From Nepenthes gracilis (lineage: Eukaryota; Streptophyta; Magnoliopsida; Caryophyllales; Nepenthaceae), in assembly GCA_033239525.1 (NCBI GenBank), contig BSYO01000033.1:8919501-8983500 (forward strand): a stretch of 64,000 nt of DNA, in the 5' to 3' direction. Of this stretch, positions 23,599 through 35,075 are shown in pieces. Below the pieces are notes generated by a model. It had not been told where the DNA came from. It did no database searches and saw only the letters and a program-made list of their open reading frames with translations. The position numbers and the translations under genes were made by a program. Numbering within the stretch: the stretch's first letter is position 1; each line of letters starts with the position of its first letter.

Positions 23599-25542
23599 TG
23601 TAAGGATCAAGTTTTTTAAGATTTAGTCTCTCAGCCTTAATGGAAAAATTAGCCTAGATAATATGTTGATCGGATTGACTTGTTGACCGGCCTTAATGGG
23701 AAAATGGCCGAGGATGATATATAATAATGACCGAGGAAGTTAGTAATGAACCTATGTAGATAATAGAGACCGAAATAGTTGTTAGTGACCAAGGTAGCTT
23801 ATAATCGGCCGAAGTAGGAAGTTGACCACATTTGGCATATAGTTGACTGGCTTTAATGGCAAAATTTTCGGAGAGAATTTTCAGAGAATATACACGACAA
23901 GAATAAAACGTTGTCCAGATAAGAAAATTAACCGGACTAAAATAGCTGACGAGAATTAAAGTAACCAGGGAGATAACCAAAATAACTATAAAAATGCGGC
24001 CAGAAAATAAACAATAACACTCGAGGACTTGGAAAAAAGACCAAGGTTGTTTGAGAAGAGCCCGTGGACATCATAAAGAGCCCGAGGACTTTGAGTATAA
24101 ATGAGAGTTAGTAAGACGATCATCAGAATTAGTGTAAACCATACCCTACTTTCACCTACTCCGTTGACCTTCTAAAAGGAAAAATTTAGTAGGAAAAGAA
24201 GTACTAAGTTGGTGACCTACTCTCATTCACTCATACCTACCCCATTGCCAACAAATACCAGAGTTAGGAGTCAAGAAGAAACACTAGAAAGCCTAAGAGA
24301 AGCACGAATGAGAAGGAGGGAAAGAATTCAAGGCTAGACTTGGGTAAGGGAGTTCGTAGATCAGGCAAATGTATCCCATGTTTTGTCCTTAGCTGTTTCC
24401 TTATCTACCTGATGTTATTCTAATGTTTTTTTTGATGATTTTATATAATGCATATCATGGTAATTACTGTCATATTTATAAAGAAATTTCTTGATCAATG
24501 CATATGTTATGTTTTACATGTGTGATTTAGTTCCATGGCTCATGCTTGAAAATTATTCACAGAAAAGTTATCTTGCATATTTAATTACTGTTAACGAATC
24601 AATTTGCATGATTAAGATTTCACCCGTTTGCATGATGTTCGCTGGTTGTAAAAGTAGATATTGCATGTTTTAAGGACTCGATCATTTGAAACTCATGATT
24701 TGTAAGGAAAATTGGTTTTGATACATGATGGCCGAAAGTTGTAGGCCTAAAATGTAACCATATTTGAGATATGATTGTCGAGAGTTGTAGGCCTAAAATG
24801 TAGTCATATTTGAGATATGATGGCCAAAAGTAACAGGCCTAAAATGTAGTCATATTTGATAAATAATGACCTAAAGTTATAGGTCTAAAATATAGCCGAT
24901 TTTCAGCATTTGGTTTTGGATTTGCATTCATTTTGGAATACCGTTTCGCATGAAAATGTCTTATTCCAATGAATAATGCTTTTGTATACAAAATACTTTC
25001 ATTCCATTCAATACTATAATTATGCATGTTTTCTGCATTGATACCTTGTTGAGCTATCGCTCACTCATTACTATTTTATTAGCTTCAGATGACCAAGAAC
25101 TTATACTAGACGAGAAAGAGTGAAGTCGGACGGTCTAGTTAGGCAGAAAGGCCAATCAGGATTCATGTAGCAGTGTATCACCGACCTTGATATATTTTTG
25201 AATATTCTAAAAATTTTTGTATAATGATTCTGCTATATAAATAAAAAGGATATTTAAATACTTCTGCTAAGTTGTTATAGTTTTAGAAATGTTGGTTCCT
25301 AGTGGCATCTCGTAAGTCATTGGTTTTGTTTTCTGACTGATCGACCTAAAACCTCGGACTGTCACATTGTGACCGACCTTAATGAGGCCAACTTGATGAC
25401 TGGTCGTTTCCGATCCTATGCACACGAACGAAGATTTTAAGTTCACCTAATTATATGCCACTTGTGCCGAGTCGATTATCCCAGCTATCAGTATATTTAT
25501 GTAACGAAGGTCATATGGTGGACTATGACCCGTTCCATCACA
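23599..25542 (+). repeat. 3' LTR of the nested chromovirus
   Basis: It starts tgtaaggatcaag directly after the purine-rich gtgaggaagaat and ends tcaca at 25542, followed by the TSD gggag. The rows of gatggccgaaagttgtaggcctaaaatgta-type repeats lie at about 24725-24905, one unit longer than in the 5' LTR. Confidence 0.88.
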
Positions 25543-25547
25543 GGGAG

Positions 25548-26053
25548 AGGACAATTCTAACCACCACTTGCCCAAAGAGAACAATCCTTACTCTCGATTG
25601 CCCGAAAAGAAAAAGGAGCTCTTTCATTTTCTAAAAAGTTACTCCCTACCGAATGTATCCACTGGAGCCAAGCCCTCTGACACCACTTATAAGTTGCTCT
25701 ATGATGAGCGCAACTGTTAGAGCCAAGCCCTTCATCATCACTCATAAGTCGCTCCCTATCGAGCGCAAACACCGGAGCTAGGACCTCTGCCATCATTCTC
25801 ATTCCCTCCACTCGTGCATCACTGCACCTTACATCTTCCATTTTTCTCTTTTTTCAGAAAGATTTCTAATTTGAGTATCAAATGATAAATCAGATAGAAA
25901 ATCTCACCAATCTCCTGACCTCATATTTATTTGTTGTATTACGTAGGACCCAACTTACCAGAGACTAAGACTGGACCTGCCTGAGCTCGACCTACCATAG
26001 AAAATTAGGAGGCTCCCTAATCTGTATAACAACCTGAATCCAATGGTACATCA
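25548..26053 (+). repeat. 5' LTR of the Tat-like element, second part
   Basis: It continues the LTR after the nested insertion and aligns with 41338-41834 of the 3' LTR, including the ccactcg...atcact block and the attacgtaggaccca block near 25938. It ends catca at 26053. Confidence 0.88.
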
Positions 26054-26110
26054 TTAGCACCATCTATGGGAACAACTTGAAAGTCCAACCACCACACTCA
26101 CAAAAAGAAC
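26054..26110 (+). promoter_or_regulatory. Primer-binding region of the Tat-like element
   Basis: Directly after the LTR the sequence ttagcaccatctatggg resembles the tggcgccgtctgtggg-type primer region common in plant gypsy elements of this group, with C-to-T/G-to-A style changes. I cannot name the tRNA with certainty. The gag start codon follows at 26111. Confidence 0.5.
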
Positions 26111-27620
26111 ATGGTCAACATCAAGGCACAAGTAAACATGACGGCAAGGGACACCGTTGCACAAGATGACGACCTCTCAGTGGGTAGACATGCGGGCAAG
26201 TGGCCTGAACCTGACATGCACGCACTCGCTACCCGGATGGGAGATGTGCTCAAGATGCTCCAGACAATCAACACGCATTTGGAGGAGCAACAACTGGAGG
26301 CTCACGCCTCCGTTACACAAGATTCGATCTCAAAGCAAAGGAATCGGGGAAAGAGGCATCTGGCCGAGAAGACCCCATGGCCCAACAACGCCGAGACCCA
26401 CGCAGACTCGAGCAGCAGGGCCTAGACATGGCTGGAGGGTCGACTGAGTCACGAGGTGCAAAGGGACAATCCAAAGTAGCGAAATCCACACTACTCCCAT
26501 AGCAACAAAAGGCCCTTGGCCCAAGGAGAAGCATTTTGCATACGCAACCATCACAGGATAATGGTTGCCAAGACGCACATCCCTCTCCAAACCATTCGGA
26601 TTCATCAATACCAAGAGGATTGAGTCCTCCCATCAGATGGAGGACAGGGTAGAGAAGATATGGCAGCACCTGTTCAGGGAAGATGCCATCAGACACTCAA
26701 CGAATCTGAGAAGAACATCGTTCCTGATAGAGACCCAGGTGTAACCACTCCCTTATAAATTCAAAATGCTGGCCCTGGAACCTTACAATGGGAGTTCTCA
26801 TCCGATGGACCAGTTGGATCACTTCTACAGTCTGTTATGTGTTAGTACATTTCTCTGACCCTCGAAGGGAACGCTTGCATTCACATCTATAACCGTCAAC
26901 CAAACTCCATCCAATCGTTTGATATACTCACTTATTGCTTTCTATCATAGTTCACCTCCAATCAGAAAGAGAAGCAGTCGTGGCATCTCATTTGCCTCTG
27001 ACAAAAGCAAGGTGAAAGATTGAAGCGCTTCCTGGCCAAATTCACTATTGAGGCCCGACATATATCTCGACTTATTGAAGAGGTGACGTTGAGCGCCTTC
27101 ATTGCTATTCAGGAGTTGGGAGACTTCTTTAAGCACCAAACCCATCAAAACCCTAGGGCCTTCCTGGAGGTTGAGACCATCACCCGTGTCTACATAGCGG
27201 TGGAGGAAACCAACAAAGCAAAGTGGTCAGAACGTGCAGACTGACCCCCAAAGGGACCAATGAGTAAGAAGAAGAGGAGCAGAGATGATAATTGCTTCTG
27301 GAGCCACTGGAAGAAGCCATAGGCAGAGCCTAGTGTCCGAAAGGAGTTCAAACCCCCAAATCTGACTCCTCTGAATGACACCCACACTAATATCTTGATA
27401 CAGATTCGGGATGAAAAGTTTTTAAAATGGACAAAGGTATCGAAGAACTTGGAGGGAAGAGAGTAGTTAAAGTACTGTCACTACCATCAATATCGGGGTC
27501 ATAATATTGAAGACCGCTGGGCACTGTAGAAGGATATAGAGGACCTGGTTCGTAAAAGGCACCTCACCAAGTTCTTGCAAAATCTGAGAAAGGCCCCCAG
27601 AGGAGCGGGTAAGGACGAAC
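26111..27620 (+). pseudogene. Gag of the Tat-like element (broken)
   Basis: The first 104 codons are open (26111-26425) and begin MVNIKAQVNM, a charged N-terminus. Stops then intervene. The gag core is recognised at about 26760-27230 from DQLDHFYSLL, then a predicted helical region, LIYSLIAFYHS, and FLAKFTIEARHISRL followed by VEETNKAKWSER. A zinc-finger-like CHYHQYRGHNIEDRW lies at about 27474-27525; the last expected Cys is replaced. Gag would form the virus-like particle in the cytoplasm and package the RNA. At least five stops or frame changes make it non-functional. Confidence 0.7.
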
Positions 27621-27719
27621 TAGAGCAGTCAAGGAATCGGATCGTGACTAGGGTTGTTAATATGGTGACAGCTCACCTGGCCAAGAACAACGCCCTAGAC
27701 TACTGGGAGACAACTTCCA

Positions 27720-28460
27720 GAAACAAAAGGCCGAGAGTAGGAGTTAGGAATGGCGTCATTAGTTTTAGTGACTATGATATGACTCATGTAAAAACTCCCC
27801 CATTCGGATCCCCTGGTTGTATCAGCCATTATTTTAGACAGTATAGTTGACAACCTGTTGAAATGAATCTTCATTGATAATAAAAATTGTCAAAATTTGC
27901 TTTAGGTCGATACATACTTTAAACTTGGCCTGAAAAAGAATCAAGTGAAATCGACAGAGGGACCCCTGTACAGGCTGGACAATGAGCTGATACCCATCCA
28001 AGGGGCTGTCCAACTGAAGGTCACGATGGGGACTTATCCTTGGGTGGCCACCAAAATGCTCACGTTCCTAATGGTGAACCTTTCCTCGGTTTACAACGCC
28101 ATCTTAGGATGACCCTGCCTGGCCGCCTTCGGGGCAATAATGTTGATACTGCATATGAAGATAAAGTTTTCAACTGAATTCAGCGTCGGAGAGGTCTGAG
28201 GTGACCAGATGACTGACCGGACATGCTACCTGTCCCAAATCACTTCAGCAATCCTTGGTCAGTCGATTGAGGACCTCAACTTCCGAGATAAGACCACCCC
28301 TGCAACAGTCTAGTTCGGCAAATCCACCAACTAGGTTCCCTTAAAACCCAACAAACCCGAGAAATGTGTGTAAATTGAAAGCTCGTTGACAGGACCTCTA
28401 TGGGACCAGCTGATAACCTTCATTAGGTAAAATTTTGACGTCTTTGCATAGATGCCAACT
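27720..28460 (+). pseudogene. Protease and RT-leader of the Tat-like element (broken)
   Basis: GVISFSDYDMTHVKTPP at about 27752-27800 is the conserved lead-in to the retroviral-type aspartic protease of this group. The catalytic D-T/S-G region reads IDNKN in the best frame near 27875, so the active site is lost. LKVTMGTYPWVATK and VNLSSVYNAILG (about 28015-28110) match the protease C-terminal flank. The linker motif FDVFA...MPTDMLKIP near 28435-28470 marks the start of RT. Several stops interrupt the frame. Confidence 0.65.
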
Positions 28461-28464
28461 GACA

Positions 28465-29160
28465 TGCTGAAGATACCAACCGAAGTAATTATCCATAAGT
28501 TGGGCATCGATTCAGATCACAAACCTGTCCAGTAGAAGTGCAAAAAACCAACCCCATCAAAAACCTTTTCACCATTTGTAATGAAGTAAAAAGTTCCTCA
28601 ATGCAGGGTTCATCAGGAAGGTCTAATACTTGAACTGGCTTTCCAACGTGATCCCCATTAAGAAAAGCAATGGGAAGTGGCAGGTGTGCATCGATTTTAC
28701 TAACATGAACAAAGCCTATCCCAACCACAGCTTCCCATTATCAAAAATCGACCTGCTGGTAAACTCCCCATTCAACCACGAGCTACTGAGTTTTATGCAC
28801 GTCTCTACGGAGTTATAACCAGATCAAGATGAGCTCGGACGATAAGGAGCATACTTTAGACCAGGGAACATACTACTATAAGATCATACCCTTCAACCTA
28901 AAGAATAACAGAGCAACCTACTAACGACTCGTGAACAAGATATTCGAAGCTCAGATCGATTGGAATATGAAGGTATATGTAGATGGCATGCTCATCAAAA
29001 GCAAAGCCACCGTCGATCATGTTTGCGACTTGAGCGAGGCCTTTAAAGTCCTCCTAACACAACAGATGAAGCTAAATCCGGCCAAATATGTGTTCAACGT
29101 AACAGTAGAGAAGTTCTTGGGTTTTATCATTTCTCAACAATGAATCAAGGAAAACCCCGA
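28465..29160 (+). pseudogene. Reverse transcriptase of the Tat-like element (broken)
   Basis: Open stretches encode NWLSNVIPIKKSNGKWQVC then FTNMNKAYPNHSFPLSKID (28630-28818) and MNKIFEAQIDWNMKVYVDGM (28931-29143). These are the fingers and the palm motif of gypsy RT. The metal-binding YVDD motif reads YVDG at 28976-28987, so the second catalytic Asp is replaced by Gly. KLNPAKYVFNVTVEKFLGFI follows as in related elements. Stops and a frame change around 28818-28930 separate the two stretches. The enzyme would copy the element's RNA into DNA; this copy cannot. Confidence 0.78.
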
Positions 29161-29870
29161 AGAGATAAAAGTTATCCTCGACATGAGACTGCCTTGAACC
29201 GTGAAGAAGGTCTAGAAGCTCATCAGAAGACTTGCCACACTCTCTCGATTCCTAGCGAATTCGCTGAGAAGTACTTGCCCTTCTTTAAATTTTTGAGGGG
29301 TACCATGGCAACTAGCTTCCAGTGGACAGTCAACTGTAAACTGCCTTCTGAGAACTCAAGAAATATCTTGCCAACACTCCTCTCTTGAGTTCACCTGAGG
29401 AGGGTGAAAAGCTATTTCTTTACCTTGCAGTCTCTGATACGGTGCTAAATTTAGTCCTTACCCGGTAGTAGTCTGGCGTGCAGTGACCGGTTGACAAATA
29501 CCAAGACCCGTTACCCACATATCAAGAGGATCACACTAACCTTTATCTACTCTACTCGAAAGCTATGCCTGTACTTCCAAGCGTACAAGACTGTTGTCTT
29601 AACTGGTCAGTTGCTGAAGGAAATCTTACAAAAATCAAATATATCCAGACAACTAATCAAATGAGCTATCGAGTTGGTCGAGTTTGATGTGGAATTTCGA
29701 CCGCAGCCAACCATGAAGGGTTAGGCCCTTACGAACTTCATTGTTGAAATGGCAACCCCAGTTCCGGACACCCTCAACCTTACCGAAGACACCAACTAGC
29801 CAGAGATTCCAAAATGAACCTTACACGTCAACAGGTTATCAATGCAGGTGGGTAGCAGAGTTGGCATGGT
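29161..29870 (+). pseudogene. RNase H (first) and connection region, broken
   Basis: The frame from 29140 gives KYLPFFKFLRGT (about 29268-29303), the usual start of the RT-linked RNase H. Further motifs in shifting frames are compatible with ALL-AHKLRLYFQ-type and PLRxIL-type sequence between 29560 and 29650 and with the Trp-less tail KWxxELxEF at about 29660-29700. It would degrade the RNA strand of the hybrid. Stops are frequent. Confidence 0.5.
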
Positions 29871-30264
29871 TTTGAGGACTTCAAACAAGTCGAAGATAAA
29901 GTAATTGATGACCCTCAGATTACCAACCACTAAAAATGTCACTGAGTATGAGACGCTGCTCGTTGGACTCCAACTAGCGAAGGAGTGCTCGACTAGATCC
30001 CTAATTGTCTACAGCGACTCTGAATTAGTCATCAACCAGATTCGCAGGAACTTCAAACCTTCAAATCCTCTACTTGCGAAGTACTTTGCCAGAGCGAGGG
30101 GCCTGACCCAAGCATTCAATAAAGTTGAAGTGGTCCATGTTTCGAGGGAAGAGAACTAGAAGGTAGACTTGCCTGCAAAGACCATAACAATTGAGAATCC
30201 AGAGCAATACGTCAGAGACATGAGGGAAGTCCTTACTACTCCAAGCATAGATGAACACCTTGAG
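29871..30264 (+). pseudogene. Second RNase H-like domain of the Tat-like element
   Basis: An 84-codon open stretch (29905-30159) reads TEYETLLVGLQLAKECS, then VYSDSELVINQI, then ending VVHVSREEN. This is the RNase HI-like fold that plant Tat elements carry in addition to the RT-linked RNase H. The Glu of TEYE and the Asp of YSDSE are catalytic-type residues and are retained; the first Asp region upstream is degraded. The sequence runs on to 30264, where a solo LTR insertion breaks it exactly at a ttgag target site. Confidence 0.75.
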
Positions 30265-30299
30265 TGTAACGTCCTGATGGTTTGACTCGAGTTATATAG

Positions 30300-30830
30300 A
30301 ATTAATATAGTAATAGATAATTTAAAATATTGATATTAATAAATATTATAAATAATAATGAGCATGAAATAATTAATAATAAATGATAAATAAAAATAAT
30401 AATAAATGGGAGTAAAATATATACTAATAAATATTAATAATAATTAGAAATAAATCATAATCATAATAATTGTTATAAAATAATAATTGTGGATATAATG
30501 ATAATAAATGTAATAATAAAAATATATAATAATAATAAATATATTAATAAATAATAATAATAATAATAAATAATAATGATAGTAAATATATTAATAAATA
30601 ATAATGATAAAAATAAATAATAATAATAATGATAAAAATAAAAATGATAATAATAATAATAATAATAATAATAAACAGAAAAAAGAAAAGAAAAGAGGAA
30701 AACGGGGAGAGAGAGAGAGGAGGGAAACGAAGGAAGGAGGAGAAGAAGGAAGGAGGAAGAGGAGGGAAAGAAAAAGAAAGGAAAGAAGAACGACGAGCGA
30801 GATTTGCGGCAATGAGGAAGGAAAGAATCG
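30300..30830. repeat. AAT-rich microsatellite region followed by purine tract
   Basis: Irregular aataataat runs, longest at about 30645-30674, pass into an almost pure A/G strand at about 30675-30790. The open frames here are products of base composition. Confidence 0.85.
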
Positions 30831-30843
30831 ATTTTCCTTTCGT

Positions 30844-30850
30844 TATTTAA
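30844..30850 (+). promoter_or_regulatory. TATA-like box of the solo LTR
   Basis: tatttaa lies just after the purine tract and before GC-rich sequence with gccgtcgtcg triplets, the position expected for the U3-R junction of a long chromovirus LTR. A leader resembling host 5' UTR (aggcaagtgaactcctc) follows at about 30985. Confidence 0.45.
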
Positions 30851-32479
30851 GGAGAAGTTGAGGAAGGTAGTGGGAGAACAAAACTCTAGCTGTCGTCGTT
30901 GTTCTTCGCCGCTGCCACTGCCGTCGAAGTCGCCGTCGTCGATTCGTGGAGTTGCCGCCGTTTCCAGAAGAAAAGCAAGGATTGAGGCAAGTGAACTCCT
31001 CTACTGTCATTTCTACTCAATTTGCAAGTGAATCATCATAATCCCTCTTCCTTCCTCTGTATTTTCCTTGGCTGTTGTGCTGCTCTATGATTCGAATCCT
31101 TCATTCGAATCTGTTTCTCTCTCTCTCTAATTTCACCATCGATGATGAAAACCAGGTTGTGTGTGTGTTCTTTGGGAAATTGATGAGAGAGCAGAGTTGT
31201 GTACTCTGTTTTCGTGACCGGTTAAAATCGGGTGAGAAAACCGAGCTTCATGCTCTGTTTTGGCCAAAAGAATCAGTGGGCGAAGGAAAGGTAAATTTGG
31301 GATTAAATTGTGGGTGAATTGCTACAGGTGGGTGTGTGAGTAGTTGGGGATTCGATCGATCTGTGTGTGTGGGTGTTCTGTGTGTGCTCTGTGTGGGTGG
31401 AGGCGTTGACAGTAAAGGGGGTTCTGATTGATGCTGTGCGTGCGTGAGTGTGTGCAGAAGCATACGTGCTGCTGTGATGGGTGTGAACGACTGGGTATAG
31501 CCGTGTGTGTATGTATTTGTGTGTATGTGTGTCTACGGTGGTGGGTGTGTATTTATACGTGTATCGGTGTAGGTATTGTGTGGGGGTTTGAAGCAGTGTG
31601 TGTATGCAGTGCTGCTGCTGGCAGCTGTGTAAAGTGGGTGTGGAGGAAGCAGCTGAGCTGTTGTGGGCGTGAGCGGCTGTGAGTGGGCCGTGAGTGTTGT
31701 TGGTGGAGTGTGTGTGCGTGTGCGTATTTGTGTGCATGTGAGTGGAGGTAGCAGAAGCTGCATAAAGCAATGGGCCGTGAGCTGAGTTGGTGGAGGGCAG
31801 CACAGTGGCCCGTGGGTGGAGATTGGTGGATGGTGTACGTGGGTATATGTGTGTTTATGTGTATGGATATATGTATTTATACATATATATATATATATAG
31901 TAATGTAATGGGATATATATTTATGTATGCTAAAATGTGTGGTTATATGTGGATGTATGAGAATAAATATGGTAGAGAACATAAAGGATGATTTCAATTG
32001 TATATGTTCGGAGTGATACTGTTTGTATGCAGAAATAAATATTGCCGATTAATCTTTAGAATCTTGCAAAATTAATTGGAGATGGAAATTGAAATAAAAA
32101 TATTGTTGGCCTTAGTCGTAGGCACCGCTCTGAAATAAAATGGAAAAATAGTGAAGTAGTTGAGCCGATCATATCTTAATCCATGTATTCCCTTTGAACG
32201 TCCTGAGATATATTCCTTTGTGTTGGATTTGATTGTGTGAGTACGGTCTGGTCAACACCGAACGACGTTCTGTTGTTGATGTTGCAAAGCTTTCTTTGCG
32301 TTACACTCAGTGTGTGAATATTTGAATTGTTGGTTTCCTACGGTCAAGGTAAAGGAAAGTGTATGAAAACCCTAAGGTATCTAGTCGAATGGGAGGCTAC
32401 GACACCTTAGCGTGGTCTACACTTATCCGATACTAATTTCCGTATCATAATGATAATGATGTATATTATTTATTTTAGA

Positions 32480-32995
32480 GGGATGCTTATAGCCATGTGA
32501 CCATTGTAGGAGATGATATAAAGGATATCATTTGTCGATGGGTATCACGGATGGTATCGGCATGCAACGGGTACAGCCTCTGGGAGGACTGTAGGGGTAG
32601 TTGGATACCATGGATAACCTTGTTGCACTTACCCAATTGCTGGGGGCGTAAATGCGCGGCGTTTGTTTCACGGTGATAGAATAAGATCCAAGGAGATTTT
32701 TATTATCTCGTACAGTGGTGACCTCAAAATTGAGTTGATAATCAAATTCTTGATATTTCGTACGATAAGTCAAGCGGGATGCTTTTAACCTAGTGACCAT
32801 CGTAGAAGATGATATCTGGGATATCATTGACAATGGGTATCGGAGATGATATTGACATGCTACGGGTGCACCTCTGGGAGGACTGTAAGGGTAGTTGGAT
32901 AACATAGATAACCTCGTTGCACTTACCCAACCGTTGGAGGCGTAAATTCGCAGCCTTTGGTTCGCTATGGTAGAATAAGGTCTAAGGAGATTCAT
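32480..32995 (+). repeat. Tandem-like duplication inside the solo LTR
   Basis: Units 32480-32700 and 32776-32995, offset 296 bp, share gggatgctt, agatgatat, cctctgggaggactgta and cgttgcacttacccaa blocks in order. The repeated minus-strand frame at 32528-32995 is a by-product. Confidence 0.85.
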
Positions 32996-33789
32996 TGTGA
33001 TGTTTCATCATTATTGATATCTTGTGAGTTTGGGATTCAGTTGAATCTACGAGTTATATTCTGTAGAATCTATGAGTCAGGTTTTACGATATCCGAATTT
33101 GGTAAAATCCATGTTTATTGATATCGATATTCAGGTCGTTCACGCTAATATTCGGACTAGGGAATCCCCACTTATTCGTGATATCGGATTCCAGGGGATT
33201 ACCGTTGTTTATTGGTACTCTTGTTGCTTTTGGATGTGCAGGTCTTGTGGGACCTATTTTGCCTAAAGTCGTATTTATGATATGTTGTAATTTACTTGGA
33301 TATAATAGATGGTTAGAGTGATGTTGAGACTTTGTAGTTGGTATCCGAGATTGTTATTGTTATATACCATTTTTTATTATTATCGTTTGTTGGGCTTTGG
33401 CTCACCCTTGTGTGTTCTTGGCTCCAGAGTAGACAGGCTGACACCATGATAGAAGAGATCGCATGAGTAGACTCCAGGCAGAGGTGATCTCAGAGATTGA
33501 GACTCTCCGGACAGAGATTTAAAACTTTTGATTTAGTTGTTGTTCGACTTTTGTTAGATTTTCTTTATGAGAATTGGTATTTTGGGACATCGACATCGTT
33601 TATTGAAATTATTATTATTACTATTATGGATATTTAATTTATGATGTATTTATGAGGATCATTGATGATATTTTGATGATGTTGAGTTATTTAATGATGT
33701 GTAATGTTTAAAATTGGGAATGATTAGAGATTTTCACCGTGACGGTCCAGGTTGGATTCAGGGATCCGAGTTCGGGTTGTTACATTGAG

Positions 33790-35075
33790 CATGAAGTATT
33801 GCAAGTAGCCGACAACGATAATTTGATGACCCTACATCAGAGGTGCCTAACCGACAGCATCCTATCGGAGAACCCAAAGGAAGCCAAGCATGTGAAGACA
33901 GCAAGCTGGTACACCATCATGGATAGAAGACTATACCGCGTGAGTACTCAACCCCTACATGAGGTGTCTCATGTTAGAAGAGGCTGATTACACATTGAAT
34001 GAGGTGTACCTCAACATCTATGGGTCACACATCAAAAGCAAAAACCTAACCTTCAAGATCATGTTGTAAGGTTTCTAATGGCCCTCAATGAAGTGTGACG
34101 CCATGGATTTTGTCAATAAATGCAAGAATTACTAGATTTATGGAAACATGCCTCATTAGCCGCATACGGAATTGTAAGCCCTATAATCACTTTGGCCATT
34201 CACATAGGGGGGCTCGATATACTCGGCCCTCCGTCCATAGCGTTCAGGCAAAGGAAATTCATCACAGTGGGTATCAACTACTTCATTAAGTGGGTCGAAG
34301 CGTCCCCACTGGCATGGATTACCAAACAGAACACGACAGAGTTCATTCGCCAAAGCATTATATGCTGATTTGGAATTTTTAGGATCATAGTAACAAACAA
34401 CGGAACCCAAATGACTGGCAAATGGTTCATCAGGTATTGTGCAAATCTGTGGATAAGGTTAGTTCACACTTCCATCATCTATGCATAAGCCAATGGGCAA
34501 GTGAAAGTGACGAATTGTACACTACTACATTGACTAAAGATGAAGTTAGAGGATGCTGAGGTCTCTTGGGTGGACGAGTTGCCGTCTGTCCTATGGTCAT
34601 ACAGGACAACTCCAAGGGAGTCGACCTGCGAGACGCCATTCAACCTATGTTATGGGACTAAGACGGTTATCCCAATAGAGGTCAGATTGCCTGGCTTTCG
34701 GGTCGAATGATTCAACCCACTTAGCAACTCTCATAAACTCAGGGAACACCTTGACCTGCTCGAAGAAGCCCAAGACATGGCACGCCTTGAACGGTGGCCT
34801 ATCAACAGCAAATCATATGATACTACAATAAGAAGGTGAAAGTCTGTCAGTTCAAAGTGAGGAACCTAGTCTTACAGAGTATAGAGATAACAAGCAAGAT
34901 CGCCAATAGGAATGGGCTTTCTCCCAACTGGGAAGGACCATTCCTCGTCTCTACCATCCTATAAAGCAGTGCGTACAAACTGCACACCCAAAACGACAAG
35001 ATAGTCCCAAGGACTTAGAACACCTCTCACCTTAAGAAGTATTATCAGTGATCTCTCCACCGAACCCAAGTAAGG
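33790..35075 (+). pseudogene. Integrase of the Tat-like element (broken)
   Basis: After the solo LTR the frame continues with WYTIMDRRLYR (about 33908-33940), the start of the integrase zinc-binding region. The catalytic core shows LDILGPPSIAFRQRKF with the first catalytic Asp at 34216-34218. The second catalytic site reads TNNGTQ (Asp to Asn, 34396-34398) and the third GQVKVTN (Glu to Lys, 34504-34506). Spacing is as in the family (35 residues between the last two). ELPSVLWSYRTTPRES and SPNWEGPF near 34570-34935 are the C-terminal landmarks, and a degraded SHLKKYY end lies near 35030. The enzyme would insert the cDNA into host DNA; this copy cannot. Confidence 0.8.

Larger units (their letters stand above)
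20140..25542 (+). mobile_element. Nested deleted chromovirus (Tekay-like) LTR element
   Basis: Two direct ~1.95-kb LTRs (20140-22091 and 23599-25542) enclose 1507 bp. Both start tgtaaggatcaag and end in tcaca. The 5-bp TSD gggag is present at 20135-20139 and 25543-25547, and the uninterrupted outer 3' LTR carries this sequence once (near 41333), which proves the nesting. Upstream of the second LTR, tttcgaggatgaaatt and gtgaggaagaat form the conserved end-of-pol and polypurine region of plant chromoviruses. Only the end of a chromodomain survives inside. It would need enzymes from a complete relative to move. Confidence 0.88.
30265..33784 (+). mobile_element. Solo LTR, 3520 bp, nested in pol (chromovirus type)
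   Basis: It starts tgtaacgtcc and ends gggttgttaca, termini typical of Tekay-like chromovirus LTRs. The perfect 5-bp TSD ttgag flanks it (30260-30264 and 33785-33789), and the outer polyprotein is in frame on either side. No second LTR, primer site or coding interior lies within, so it is a solo LTR left by LTR-LTR recombination. Inside are (aat)n-rich DNA (about 30300-30680), a purine tract (30680-30830), a TATA-like box, a TG-rich stretch (31320-31770) and a ~220-bp duplication. Confidence 0.85.

Noticed and set aside
30604..30861. Asn- and Lys/Glu-rich ORFs
   Set aside because: Direct translation of the AAT microsatellite and the purine tract.
31303..31997. Two long minus-strand ORFs (166 and 154 codons) rich in His and Thr
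   Set aside because: They translate a TG-rich microsatellite-like strand. The frames overlap and show no protein-like pattern.
32528..32995. 155-codon minus-strand ORF with two similar halves
   Set aside because: Lies over the 296-bp-offset duplication in the solo LTR; no family resemblance.
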